A stretch of 64,000 nucleotides of DNA from Rhizobium sp. SL42 (GTDB taxonomy: Bacteria > Pseudomonadota > Alphaproteobacteria > Rhizobiales > Rhizobiaceae), in NCBI RefSeq assembly GCF_021729845.1, contig NZ_CP063399.1, positions 62,001 to 126,000 on the forward strand, given 5' to 3'. The translations under genes were made by a program, and so were the position numbers. The notes below the pieces were generated by a model. It did no database searches and was not told where the DNA came from. It was given only the letters and a program-made list of their open reading frames with translations. Positions 34,903 through 43,528 of this stretch are shown piece by piece (position 1 is the stretch's first letter; the number at the start of each line of letters is the position of its first letter).

Positions 34903-35785
34903 TGTGGAATCCTTTGTTGAGCGACAACGCCTTGCGGAACAGGAAGACGACGAGGAGCGTCACCGCGAGCAACACGGTCGACAATGCGGCAGCGAACGGC
35001 CAATCGAGGAGTACGGTGGTCTGTTGGCCGATCAGCGTGGCCATCAGCATGGAGCCGGGCCCGCCCAGCAGAGCCGGCGTGATGTAGAAGCCAAGAGCCA
35101 GGACAAAACACAAAAGGCCGGCGGCAAAGACACCCGGCAGGCTGAGCGGCAGGATGATCCGCAGGAAAACCTGAGCTGGATTGGCACCGAGATTGGCCGC
35201 AGCGCGCCGATAGTCCGGCGGCAGAGTCTTTAATGTCGAGAAGATAGGCAGGATCGCGAAGGGCAAAAGCACATGAATCATGCCGAGGACGACGGCACCA
35301 TGGGTATAGAGTAGCTTCAGCGGTTCATCGAGCAGGCCCTGATCGCGAAGGAAGCCATTGATTGGTCCATTCCGCTGCAGCAGCAGAATCCAGGCATAGG
35401 ATCGGATCAGCACCGAGGTCCACAGCGGTACGAACACGCAGGCCGCAACGGCCAGTGCCGCTTTCGCCCGCAGCGACGCCATTGCAAAGGCAACGGGATA
35501 GCCGAGGGCCAGGCAAAAGCTGGTCACGGTTGCCGCGGTGATCACAGTGTCGAACAGAATATTCAGATAAAGCGGATCGTCCCAGATGCGGAAATAGCTG
35601 TTGCCACCATCCGCAAAACTCAGCCCCACCAGCTTTGCCACGGGATAGACAAAGCCGAGTGTCAGCGCGGCTAGGAGGGGTAAAGTGAGAATTCCCGAAA
35701 TCAGTGGCGAAAAGTGCCCGGCATCGCGCGCCGTGACCATTCTGGAAAGACGCGAGCCAGATGTAGGTGAAACTTGCATGGTCAT
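34892..35785 (-). CDS. ABC importer permease (PotB-like)
   Basis: 297 residues from ATG 35785 with GAGGAGA upstream. Six hydrophobic segments and the cytoplasmic loop RRAAANLGANPAQVFLRIILPLSLPGV identify a PotB/PhnU-type permease. It follows the ATPase gene by ten bases. It should pair with the PotC-like subunit to form the translocation pore. Confidence 0.9.
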   Translation of the reverse strand: MTMQVSPTSGSRLSRMVTARDAGHFSPLISGILTLPLLAALTLGFVYPVAKLVGLSFADGGNSYFRIWDDPLYLNILFDTVITAATVTSFCLALGYPVAFAMASLRAKAALAVAACVFVPLWTSVLIRSYAWILLLQRNGPINGFLRDQGLLDEPLKLLYTHGAVVLGMIHVLLPFAILPIFSTLKTLPPDYRRAAANLGANPAQVFLRIILPLSLPGVFAAGLLCFVLALGFYITPALLGGPGSMLMATLIGQQTTVLLDWPFAAALSTVLLAVTLLVVFLFRKALSLNKGFHSVR

Positions 35786-35795
35786 CGCTGTCTCC

Positions 35796-36938
35796 TCATC
35801 GGGCATCGAAAAGCAACGTGGCATCTGCCGTGATCCGCAAGGATACTTCGGCCCCGCGCTCAGGCAGTGCGCCCAGTTGAGCTGGCAGGGACGCACGCAT
35901 GACGACTTCAGGCGCTCCACGAAGGCGGATGAGGGCCGTGCGCGAAGCGCCGGCAAAAACGATCGTCTCGACTGTGCCGGACAGGCCCGTACCCATGGTT
36001 CGCTCCACGGCGTGGCCATCCTGGGAGATGGATCGTGTTCCAGATGCGGATCTCGTGTCGACTTCGACATGCTCCGGCCGAACACCGATCCTCACCGACG
36101 ATCCTTCACCCGGCAGTTCGCCGGAGCGGATATTGGTTGGGCGAGTTTCCAGAAGGGAGAGGCCGCATCGGATCGTCACCGCTGACTTCTCGGTCCGGCA
36201 GACAATGCCCGGGATAAAGTTTATCGAGCCGACGAAGTCGGCGATGAACGCGGTTTCGGGCCGCGTGTAGAGCTCGACCGACGTGCCGATCTGTTCAAGA
36301 CGTCCGGCATGCATCACGGCGACCCGGTCCGACATGGTCAGGGCCTCTTCCTGATCATGCGTGACATAGATGACGGTCGCCCCGATCCGCTCCTGGATCT
36401 GCTTGATCTCGAATTGCATGCTTTCGCGCAGCTTCTTGTCGAGCGCACCAAGGGGTTCGTCCATCAGGATGACCGGAGGATCGAAGACCAGGGCACGCGC
36501 GACGGCGACGCGCTGCTGCTGGCCGCCGGAAAGTTCATGGGGGTAGCGCGACTGCAGGGCGCCGAGTTGCACCAGATCGAGCATCGCATCGACCCGCCTG
36601 TCGGCGTCCCGTCCCTTGGCCAATCGGCGCATCTTGAGAGGGAAGGCAATATTCTGCCGCACGGTCATGTGCGGAAACAGCGCGTATTTCTGGAATACCA
36701 TGCCGATATTGCGGTGATGGGGCGCAAGCGATGTTACATCCTGATCGCCCACGACGATGGCGCCGGCGGTTGGCGTCTCAAATCCGGCAATCATCGTCAG
36801 AAGGGATGTCTTGCCGGAGCCAGATGGGCCGACGATAGAGACAAATTCTCCCGCTTGAACCTCGAGACTGGTGTCGCGGACGGCCCAGACTGGCCCGTAT
36901 CGTTTTTGGACGTGGCGCAACGCCAACTGTTGTCCCAT
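35796..36938 (-). CDS. ABC importer ATPase (PotA-like)
   Basis: 380 residues. Walker [14 protein letters not shown] near residue 38, signature [15 protein letters not shown], Walker [13 protein letters not shown], then a TOBE domain in the last 130 residues, as in PotA/UgpC/FbpC. It is the first gene of the importer operon, divergent from the GntR gene, so the operon promoter lies in 36939-37144 close to the 37096-37110 element and is probably under GntR control. Confidence 0.93.
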   Translation of the reverse strand: MGQQLALRHVQKRYGPVWAVRDTSLEVQAGEFVSIVGPSGSGKTSLLTMIAGFETPTAGAIVVGDQDVTSLAPHHRNIGMVFQKYALFPHMTVRQNIAFPLKMRRLAKGRDADRRVDAMLDLVQLGALQSRYPHELSGGQQQRVAVARALVFDPPVILMDEPLGALDKKLRESMQFEIKQIQERIGATVIYVTHDQEEALTMSDRVAVMHAGRLEQIGTSVELYTRPETAFIADFVGSINFIPGIVCRTEKSAVTIRCGLSLLETRPTNIRSGELPGEGSSVRIGVRPEHVEVDTRSASGTRSISQDGHAVERTMGTGLSGTVETIVFAGASRTALIRLRGAPEVVMRASLPAQLGALPERGAEVSLRITADATLLFDAR

Positions 36939-37095
36939 GCTATTCCCCTTTTGTTTTTTTGAATGCGACTATGCTTGGCCGATCAGTGCGTGCTGAACGG
37001 CGTGCTTTCCCGTCAATTCTGACGGGCAGGTGACTTGAAATGCGCAAATTGCTAATGTTTGATCAGGCAAACTTTGCTGAAACTTCACAATTCCA

Positions 37096-37110
37096 TTTTT
37101 TGTTACATCA
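37096..37110. promoter_or_regulatory. GntR-type operator candidate, copy 1
   Basis: TTTTTTGTTACATCA, in the divergent region between the ABC operon and the GntR gene, 35 bases before ATG 37145. It matches the two elements upstream of the aminotransferase gene (consensus TTTTTGTTAYAYCA). Confidence 0.55.
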
Positions 37111-37144
37111 AAAATTGGGCCTGTCAACACGCTCAGGACGAAAC

Positions 37145-37822
37145 ATGACGGAAATCAATACGGACTACTCGCGCCGCGAGCAGCCACCAAATATTGGCGA
37201 TGCCACCTATAGCCAGCTGAAGGACCGCGTCAGTCGCGGCGCTTACAGGCCGGGCGACAAGCTGTCTATTCGCTCAGCCGCCGAAGTCCTGAACGTCGGC
37301 TTGTCGCCTGCACGCGATGCGGTCAATCGCCTCGTGGCTGATGGCGTGCTGGTTTATGCCGGCCCCAAAACCGTAATCATCCCCGTTCTGTCGGATGCAG
37401 ACCTGCGTGAGATCACCCTGATACGGATTGCCCTGGAAGGCCTTGCCGCCGAGATGGCGATCGCGAATTGCAGCCAGCATGACATTGATTTATTGGGTGA
37501 AATCCAAGCTAAGATTAACGCTGCGCTGGAGACTGGGGCCTATGGCGACGCACTTTGGCACAACAAGGAGTTCCATTTCCATGTCTACGGTCTGTCGCGC
37601 CTGCCACACCTGATCTCGATGATCGAACCTCTTTGGCTAAGGGTCGGCCCTTCTTTCTATGGCCTCTATCCGGAATTCGCCGAGGCTCGGCATGGCGTGC
37701 GAAACCATGAAATGGTGATCGAGGCACTGGTCGACGGCGACGGCGGCGCGCTGCGGGCCGCGATCGAAAACGACATCCGCGACGGCTATCGTCGCCTGCG
37801 CCAGGCACTTCGCGAGCGGTAG
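37145..37822 (+). CDS. GntR-family regulator with FCD ligand domain
   Basis: 225 residues from ATG 37145. The N-terminal winged helix is seen in YSQLKDRVSRGAYRPGDKLS and VGLSPARDAVNRLVADGVL; the C-terminal FCD helical domain includes LTLIRIALEGLAAEMA-like sequence and a His-rich part (LWHNKEFHFHVYGL), which in this family binds a metal and an organic-acid or amino-acid ligand. It sits between the divergent importer operon and the co-directional aminotransferase operon, with matching elements on both sides, and so very likely controls both. Confidence 0.88.
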   Translation: MTEINTDYSRREQPPNIGDATYSQLKDRVSRGAYRPGDKLSIRSAAEVLNVGLSPARDAVNRLVADGVLVYAGPKTVIIPVLSDADLREITLIRIALEGLAAEMAIANCSQHDIDLLGEIQAKINAALETGAYGDALWHNKEFHFHVYGLSRLPHLISMIEPLWLRVGPSFYGLYPEFAEARHGVRNHEMVIEALVDGDGGALRAAIENDIRDGYRRLRQALRER

Positions 37823-37834
37823 GACTTTCAACGA

Positions 37835-37848
37835 TTTTTGTTATACCA
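37835..37848. promoter_or_regulatory. GntR-type operator candidate, copy 2
   Basis: TTTTTGTTATACCA, 13 bases after the GntR stop and about 85 bases before the aminotransferase ATG. Copy 3 begins 29 bases further on, close to three helical turns. Confidence 0.55.
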
Positions 37849-37863
37849 GCTTGACCTTTTGTA

Positions 37864-37877
37864 TTTTTGTTATATCA
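37864..37877. promoter_or_regulatory. GntR-type operator candidate, copy 3
   Basis: TTTTTGTTATATCA, about 55 bases upstream of ATG 37933, in the leader of the aminotransferase-TPP-SDR operon. It has the same orientation and nearly the same sequence as copies 1 and 2. Confidence 0.55.
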
Positions 37878-37932
37878 AAATCGACAACTTTGCAAAGTAG
37901 CCGATTTTTCAGCAACACAAAGGCAAGCACAG

Positions 37933-39288
37933 ATGTTACCAGAAATGGCAGTCGGGACTGCGGCGCGCGAGCGTCCGCGGTCCGCCGACCTCTATCGCCG
38001 TGGCCGCGGCGTCTTCCCTGCGGGTGTCACCCGCTCCACAATCGAGCTCGACCCAGAACCGATCTACATGGCTTCGGGGACAGGCGCCTATGTCTTCGAT
38101 GTCGATGGCAATCGCTTTCTCGACCTGAACAACAATTTCACCACCCTTGTGCATGGACATGGCTATCCGCCTATCGTCGAGGCGGTGAGCGAGCTTCTTC
38201 GAAAGGGCTCGTGTTTCTCCAATCCGACCCAATACGAAATCGCGCTGGCCGAATTGCTCATTGACCGTATTCCGGCCGTCGAGCGGGTTCGGTTCGTCAA
38301 TACCGGCACGGAGGCGGTGATGTTCGCCATCAAGGCCGCGCGTGCCTATACCGGTCGTCCGGCCATCATCCGCTTTGCCGGCTGCTACCATGGCTCCTAT
38401 GACTGGGCAGAAACCGGCCAAAACGGGGTGACGAAGTCTGGAGGCCTGGGCGTCACCATCGGTCTTCCCGCTTACGCGGGCGCGCCTGTGCAATCGGCCG
38501 ACGATGTCGTTGTGCTTGAATTCAATGACGTCGAGGGGCTGGAGCGGGGAATTTCGCAACATGCCGACCACCTGGCGGCTATCCTGATCGACCCCATGCC
38601 GAGTCGGGCGGGGCTGTTGCGTCCCATTCCGCAATTCTCCGAACGCCTGACAACGCTTGCCAGGCGTTACGGCATCCTTGTCATTGCCGACGAGGTTCTC
38701 AACCTTCGGCAGGGCTATCAAGGCGCTTCCGCACGCCATGGGATCCAGCCCGATCTATTGACTGCCGGCAAGATCATCGGCGGTGGTTTTCCCATCGGGG
38801 CAATCGGCGGCCGGTCTGATGTCATGGCAGTCTTTGGTGGTGACGGCCGGCCACCGCATGTGCCGCAGGGTGGCACCTTCTCGGCCAATCCGGTGTCCAT
38901 GGTGGCCGGCCTCGTTGCCATGCAGGCAATGACACCTGCGATTTTCGATCGTCTTGAACGCATGGGCGATGCCTTGTGCCAGCAGCTCCGCGACTGCGCG
39001 GCGCGACTTGATCGACCATTCTCAGTGGCAGGGGCAGCGTCTCTGTTTCGCATTCATCCAAAACCGGTCGTCCCGACCACCTATTCCGAGAGCCGCATGA
39101 ATGCAGGGGAGGAGGAATGCATGCATGACCTCACACGCTTCTTCCGTGACCGGGGCATCCTGCTCCCGTACGGAGCCGCGGCGTGCCTTTCCACAGCGAT
39201 GACCGACCGTGACATCGATCAGGTGGCATCCGTGTTCGAACAGTTCCTTAAAACTCACGATGCCCGCCGCTGGGAGGCAAGATCATGA
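37933..39288 (+). CDS. Class III aminotransferase (glutamate-1-semialdehyde aminomutase-like)
   Basis: 451 residues; ATG 37933 is preferred because the upstream in-frame codons fall in the putative operators. Features are FVNTGTEAVMFAIKAARAYTG and CYHGSYDW (PLP-phosphate region), VIADEVLNLRQG, the Schiff-base Lys in LLTAGKIIGGGFPIGAIGG, and GTFSANPVSMVAG. It resembles HemL-like PLP enzymes, but the operon makes a catabolic or biosynthetic transaminase likelier than a heme role. It overlaps the TPP-enzyme start by four bases (ATGA). Confidence 0.88.
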   Translation: MLPEMAVGTAARERPRSADLYRRGRGVFPAGVTRSTIELDPEPIYMASGTGAYVFDVDGNRFLDLNNNFTTLVHGHGYPPIVEAVSELLRKGSCFSNPTQYEIALAELLIDRIPAVERVRFVNTGTEAVMFAIKAARAYTGRPAIIRFAGCYHGSYDWAETGQNGVTKSGGLGVTIGLPAYAGAPVQSADDVVVLEFNDVEGLERGISQHADHLAAILIDPMPSRAGLLRPIPQFSERLTTLARRYGILVIADEVLNLRQGYQGASARHGIQPDLLTAGKIIGGGFPIGAIGGRSDVMAVFGGDGRPPHVPQGGTFSANPVSMVAGLVAMQAMTPAIFDRLERMGDALCQQLRDCAARLDRPFSVAGAASLFRIHPKPVVPTTYSESRMNAGEEECMHDLTRFFRDRGILLPYGAAACLSTAMTDRDIDQVASVFEQFLKTHDARRWEARS

Positions 39289-41000
39289 ATTCAAATTTTC
39301 TCCAAGAGACTGTCGCGGACCGCGTCGCCGATGCCTTGTTGCGTCATCAGGTGGAATACCTGTTTGCCCAGAGCCTGCCGTCTGCGGTCGTCCTGTCTGC
39401 GGAAGCCCGTGGTATTCGCCAGATCTCCTATCGGCAGGAGAATATGGGCGGGGCGATGGCCGATGGCTATGCGCGCATTTCCGGAAAGGTCGGCGTCGTT
39501 GCGGCGCAAAATGGACCAGCAGCAACCCTTCTTGTACCGCCGCTTGCCGAAGCCATGAAGGCCAGTGTGCCGGTCATTGCACTGGTGCAGGAAGTGGAGC
39601 GTGATCAGGCCGACCGCAATGCGTTTCAGGAACTCGATCATATCGCGCTGTTCCAGTCCTGCACAAAATGGGTGCGGCGCGTCCAGATCGAGGACAGGAT
39701 CGAAGATTATATCGATGCGGCCTTCACGGCGGCGACCTCCGGGCGGCCCGGGCCTGTCGCCCTACTGCTGCCGGCAGATCTGCTGCGTTCCAAAGTCCGC
39801 ACCAGCTTGTCATCGCGCAATGCCAGCCTCGGACACTATCCCCTTGATCGCCCCCGGCCCGCAGACGCACTGATTGACCAGGCGGCAGATTGGATCGCTG
39901 CGGCGAACCATCCGGTCGTGCTCGCAGGTGGCGGCGTGCATGGCGCGGGCGCCTCACAGGAACTGGCACGTCTGCAGGAGATCGCGAGCCTGCCGGTCTG
40001 CACAACCAATATGGGCAAGGGCACGGTCGATGAACATCATCCGCTATCGGCTGGCGTACTTGGATCACTGACCGGGCCGACTTCGCTTGGCCGGCATACC
40101 GTGTCTTTCCTGACCAATGCCGACCTGATTATTCTGATCGGCACGCGCACCAATCAGAACGGTACCGACAACTGGTCGCAGATCCCGAAGACAGCCCGTG
40201 TGATCCATATCGACATCGACCCGAGTGAAATCGGCCGGAATTTCGAGGCGCTGCGACTCGCTGGCGATGCAAGAGAATCGCTGATTGCGCTGAACGTCGC
40301 GCTTGGAAGACGGGATCTTGGCCATAGAAATGCCGAAAGACCTGACCTTGAGAATCGCATCGCACGATGCTGGCAGCAGTTTGAAACGGCGCGTGCTCAG
40401 CGTTACGGTTCGGACCAGTCGCCGATCCGGCCTGAGCGGGTAATGCGCGAGCTTCAGCCCTGGCTGAACGACGATCTGACCGTCGTTGCCGATGCGAGCT
40501 ATTCCTCCATGTGGGTCACGGGCCAATTGCGGGCTGTGTCTTGCGGCACTCGGTTCATCACGCCCCGCGGGCTCGCAGGTCTTGGATGGGGACTGCCGCT
40601 TGCGATCGGGGCAAAGCTGGCCCGTCCTGACGTGCCGGTTGTTGCCCTGGTCGGCGATGGCGGTTTTGCCCATAGCTGGGCCGAGCTCGAAACCATGGTT
40701 CGGTTGAACATTCCTGTGACTGTCATAGTCCTCAACAACGGAATTCTCGGTTTCCAGCGTGATGCTGAAACGGTGAAGTTCGGTCGCTACACCACGGCCT
40801 GCCATTTTGCTCCCGTCGATCATGCTCTAATCGCCGCCGCTTGCGGATGCAAATCCGCTCGCGTTTCCGACCCGGCCGAGCTCGCCGACCTCATCCGGAG
40901 CGGCATTGAGGCAGAAGGTCCCTTCCTCATCGAGGTGATGACGGATCCGGATGCGCATCCGCCGCTGTCACTGTTTGCCAAGATGGATCAGGCGGCCTGA
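39285..41000 (+). CDS. Acetolactate-synthase-like thiamine-diphosphate enzyme
   Basis: 571 residues with three ThDP-enzyme domains. The catalytic Glu is in ISYRQENMGGAMADGYAR; PGPVALLLPADLL ends the Pyr domain; the ThDP-Mg motif GDGGFAHSWAELETMVRLNIPVTVIVLNN is near residue 455. It is similar to acetolactate synthase, sulfoacetaldehyde acetyltransferase and other 2-oxo-acid decarboxylating or ligating enzymes; the substrate cannot be told. It is translationally coupled to the aminotransferase (ATGA) and the SDR (TGATG), so the three should act in one pathway. Confidence 0.88.
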   Translation: MNSNFLQETVADRVADALLRHQVEYLFAQSLPSAVVLSAEARGIRQISYRQENMGGAMADGYARISGKVGVVAAQNGPAATLLVPPLAEAMKASVPVIALVQEVERDQADRNAFQELDHIALFQSCTKWVRRVQIEDRIEDYIDAAFTAATSGRPGPVALLLPADLLRSKVRTSLSSRNASLGHYPLDRPRPADALIDQAADWIAAANHPVVLAGGGVHGAGASQELARLQEIASLPVCTTNMGKGTVDEHHPLSAGVLGSLTGPTSLGRHTVSFLTNADLIILIGTRTNQNGTDNWSQIPKTARVIHIDIDPSEIGRNFEALRLAGDARESLIALNVALGRRDLGHRNAERPDLENRIARCWQQFETARAQRYGSDQSPIRPERVMRELQPWLNDDLTVVADASYSSMWVTGQLRAVSCGTRFITPRGLAGLGWGLPLAIGAKLARPDVPVVALVGDGGFAHSWAELETMVRLNIPVTVIVLNNGILGFQRDAETVKFGRYTTACHFAPVDHALIAAACGCKSARVSDPAELADLIRSGIEAEGPFLIEVMTDPDAHPPLSLFAKMDQAA

Positions 41001-41773
41001 TGGATCAAATTTCGCAGCGTATTGCTGTCGTGACTGGTGGCAGCTCGGGCATCGGGCTTGCCATTGTCACGCAGTTGTTGGCTGCGGGATACAAGGTGGC
41101 GTTCTTTGGTCAGAACCCCGCCCATGTCGATGCAGCACTGTCTGTGCTGCATCGACAGGTCGATTGCCCCGATGTACTCGGCCGATGCACAGACCTGACT
41201 GAGGCGGGTGATGTGGCTTCCTTTTTTGCCGATGTCGCAGATGTCTGGGGAGTGCCGGACACCTTCATATGCAATGCCGGGATATCGCCGAAGGGACCAG
41301 AAGGCGCCACGCCCTTTGCAAGCATCGGGATGGACGAGTGGAATACTGTGCTATCCGTCAACTTGACCGGCAGCATGCTTTGCTGCCAGGCCGTTATTCC
41401 ATCGATGATGTCGAACCGCTTCGGTCGCATCATTCTGGTCGGGTCGATCGCCGGCCGTACCCTTCCGAAAGTGGCAGGCGCCGCCTATGTCGCGTCGAAG
41501 GCTGGCCTCTCCGGACTATGCCGCTCACTTGTTTCAAGCTGCGCTGGGACTGGGGTCACCGTCAATGTGGTGGCGCCGGGACGCGTTCTGACAGACATGG
41601 CAGGCGACGCCGACAGTCCGATCAACAGGGCGATACTGACACGCATCCCCGCCGGCCGCCTTGGTGCGCCCGCCGATATAGCGAACGCGATCAGCTTCCT
41701 CGCTTCGCGTGAGGCGGGCTTCATCAATGGCGCCATTCTTGATGTGAACGGTGGCGAATTTGCCCCCCTTTGA
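41000..41773 (+). CDS. Short-chain dehydrogenase/reductase (SDR)
   Basis: 257 residues. NAD(P)-binding TGGSSGIG motif (AVVTGGSSGIGLAIV), NAG motif (FICNAGISPKG), catalytic Ser in ILVGSIAG, YxxxK in AAYVASKAG, and a C-terminal FINGAILDVNGG. Classical FabG-like SDR that probably reduces or oxidises a carbonyl/alcohol made by the TPP enzyme. The start shares one base with the preceding stop, and the end is followed 13 bases later by the winged-helix gene. Confidence 0.92.
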   Translation: MDQISQRIAVVTGGSSGIGLAIVTQLLAAGYKVAFFGQNPAHVDAALSVLHRQVDCPDVLGRCTDLTEAGDVASFFADVADVWGVPDTFICNAGISPKGPEGATPFASIGMDEWNTVLSVNLTGSMLCCQAVIPSMMSNRFGRIILVGSIAGRTLPKVAGAAYVASKAGLSGLCRSLVSSCAGTGVTVNVVAPGRVLTDMAGDADSPINRAILTRIPAGRLGAPADIANAISFLASREAGFINGAILDVNGGEFAPL

Positions 41774-41786
41774 GCGAGGACAACTG

Positions 41787-42461
41787 ATGACAATCCTCAT
41801 TTGCGTGACAGACGCGCAACTCTTCCTCCTGCTTCGCTACATCCTTGCAAACGAAGGCTTCGAGGCCATACTTGTGACGGAACATGATGAACTCCCGCAA
41901 CTCACCAGTCGAGGACCGGTCTCGGCCATGATCGTCGATCGGGTCAAGCCGGGACCGGGCGCCGACGCGTTTATCATAGCTGCAAAAAGCGTGTTTCCAA
42001 CGGCTGCGATCGTCTGTCTCCATCGGCGCCATGCTGGTGGAGAGGCGCTTTCAAACGCATGTGATCTGCGTCTCGAAAGCCCTTTCAATCCCGGTCTTTT
42101 GTTGGGCTTCCTTCTTCGACTGAGACACCCCCTTGTGAGTAAGAAAGACGAGGACGCCGGCCACATACTTCGCTTTGCCGATCTCTCCATGGATATCGCC
42201 GCAGTCAAGGTCCGCCGGGCCGACCGCGACGTTGTGCTCACGGCCCTGCAATTTCGCTTGTTGCGCCGTCTGCTGCAGGAACCTTCGGCGGTCTGCGAGC
42301 GCGAGGACCTCATCGAAGCCTGCTGGCCAGAATCCGCCGAAGTCGAACCGCGTACGGTCGATATTCACATCGGCCACATCCGACGGGCGCTGACGGGTTC
42401 CGGGCCGGACCTGATCCGGACAGTGCGGGGCAGGGGCTATGCCCTCGATATACCAAGCTAG
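41787..42461 (+). CDS. Second winged-helix regulator with degenerate receiver domain
   Basis: 224 residues from ATG 41787 with GCGAGGA upstream. The receiver-like half has an Asp in VSAMIVDRVKPG but lacks the acidic pair (ICVTDAQL) and the conserved Lys (RLESPFNPG). The winged helix is intact: LTALQFRLLRRLLQ, EDLIEACWPE, RTVDIHIGHIRRAL, IRTVRGRGYAL. It resembles the 32127-32837 regulator in size, architecture and degeneration. It is the last gene of the GntR-controlled operon and converges on a small gene. Its 3' end is duplicated in decayed form at 61500-61713. Confidence 0.87.
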   Translation: MTILICVTDAQLFLLLRYILANEGFEAILVTEHDELPQLTSRGPVSAMIVDRVKPGPGADAFIIAAKSVFPTAAIVCLHRRHAGGEALSNACDLRLESPFNPGLLLGFLLRLRHPLVSKKDEDAGHILRFADLSMDIAAVKVRRADRDVVLTALQFRLLRRLLQEPSAVCEREDLIEACWPESAEVEPRTVDIHIGHIRRALTGSGPDLIRTVRGRGYALDIPS

Positions 42462-42670
42462 TTTTTCAACCTTCTAAACAAACCCGCAAGCTCGCGAAAT
42501 TCAACTTCCTCCCCATCCAGCCACGCGTCGAGGGCGCAGTAGGCGACCGCCGTCGGCGCGTCGCTGCCATACAGCGCGCGCACCCGGTGTGTGGCGCGCT
42601 CAAGTCCATCGGCTTCACCTGAATTGGGCTTACCGTTCTCCTTGGGGCTATCCTGACGATTTCGCGACAA
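42458..42670 (-). CDS. Small acidic protein convergent with the winged-helix gene
   Basis: About 70 residues if translation starts at TTG 42670, which follows AGGGAGAG. The C-terminal half reads THRVRALYGSDAPTAVAYCA, then LDAWLDGEEVEFRELAGLFR. Its stop overlaps the stop region of the 41787-42461 gene. The same tail is encoded by the decayed copy at 61706-61922, with conservative differences (LFGADAPTALAYCALDAWLDG), which argues that it was a selected protein. No known family recognised. Confidence 0.55.
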   Translation of the reverse strand: MSRNRQDSPKENGKPNSGEADGLERATHRVRALYGSDAPTAVAYCALDAWLDGEEVEFRELAGLFRRLKN

Positions 42671-42822
42671 CGCACTCTCCCTGCGTCCGGCAGAGGAGTT
42701 CCAAACAGATGCCCGCCGGACGGTGTCGCACAGCGCACGTCCAACATATGGGCGTGTGTGCCGTCCCTGGCGAAAGGGTCGTTGCTTCTCTGATATTATA
42801 TCTCTCCTTCCGATTGGCAAGA
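42671..42822. promoter_or_regulatory. Conserved leader upstream of the small gene
   Basis: About 150 bases shared with 61923-62072, with long identical strings (CTCTCCCTGCGTCCGGCAGA; CTTCCGATTGGCA). On the minus strand a TATAAT lies at about 42797-42802, and TATACT is at the same place in the other copy. It probably contains the promoter and untranslated leader of the small gene. The two copies do not keep a common reading frame throughout. Confidence 0.5.
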
Positions 42823-43525
42823 CGTTGACGGGTGCGTGTTTACGATCTGCCTCCGGTACGGGCCGGCGCACCCGGGGAAGCTCCGGTACTGAAACGACCA
42901 ACCGGACACCCTGCCCGTGGATGGTTTGACGGTACGGCTTCGGGCAAAGGAAAAGGAGTTGTCCTGGGTCGAACAGGAGCTCGTGCGGGTGCGTAGCCTT
43001 AGCGGCCAGCAGTTGATCCAGTTCAATCGTCTCGCTGAACTGGAACGGCTCAAGGCGCAACTCGACGGGGAGCGGGGCCAGCTGATTGCCGAGATCGTCA
43101 GGGCCGGCACGCGCGTCACGGAGACGGAGCTCCAGAGTTTGCAACTCGATCAAGATCGCCGAACCGAAATTATCACCGAGCTCAGGGACGTCGATAACAA
43201 GTTGGCTGAGCTCGAAGAGCAACAGGTAACGGCAAAGGACGAACTGAAACGGATAGAGATCCGCGCGCCACAGGCAGGGATCGTGCACGAGCTTGCTTTG
43301 CACACGGTCGGCGGCGTGGTTGCACCCGGCGAGACCGTTATGCAGATCGTGCCGATCAACGACAGCCTCGTTGTCGAGGCCCGCATCCAGCCGGCCGATA
43401 TCGACCAGGTCAATCCCGGGCAGGGCGCTGTCCTACGTTTCTCGGCGTTCAACCAGCGAACCACCCCGGAAGTCCTCGCCAAGGTGGAAACGGTCGCGGC
43501 GGATCTCGTCACTAATCCGCAGACC

Positions 43526-43528
43526 TGA
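43526..43528. repeat. Left target-site duplication (TGA) of the IS5-family element
   Basis: TGA directly precedes the left inverted repeat and is repeated as TGA at 44463-44465 after the right one. IS427/IS1031-group IS5 elements typically duplicate a TNA trinucleotide. Confidence 0.7.

Noticed and set aside
37933..39288. hemL (heme biosynthesis) assignment
   Set aside because: The similarity is to the class III family in general, and the operon with a TPP enzyme and SDR under a GntR regulator does not suit tetrapyrrole synthesis.
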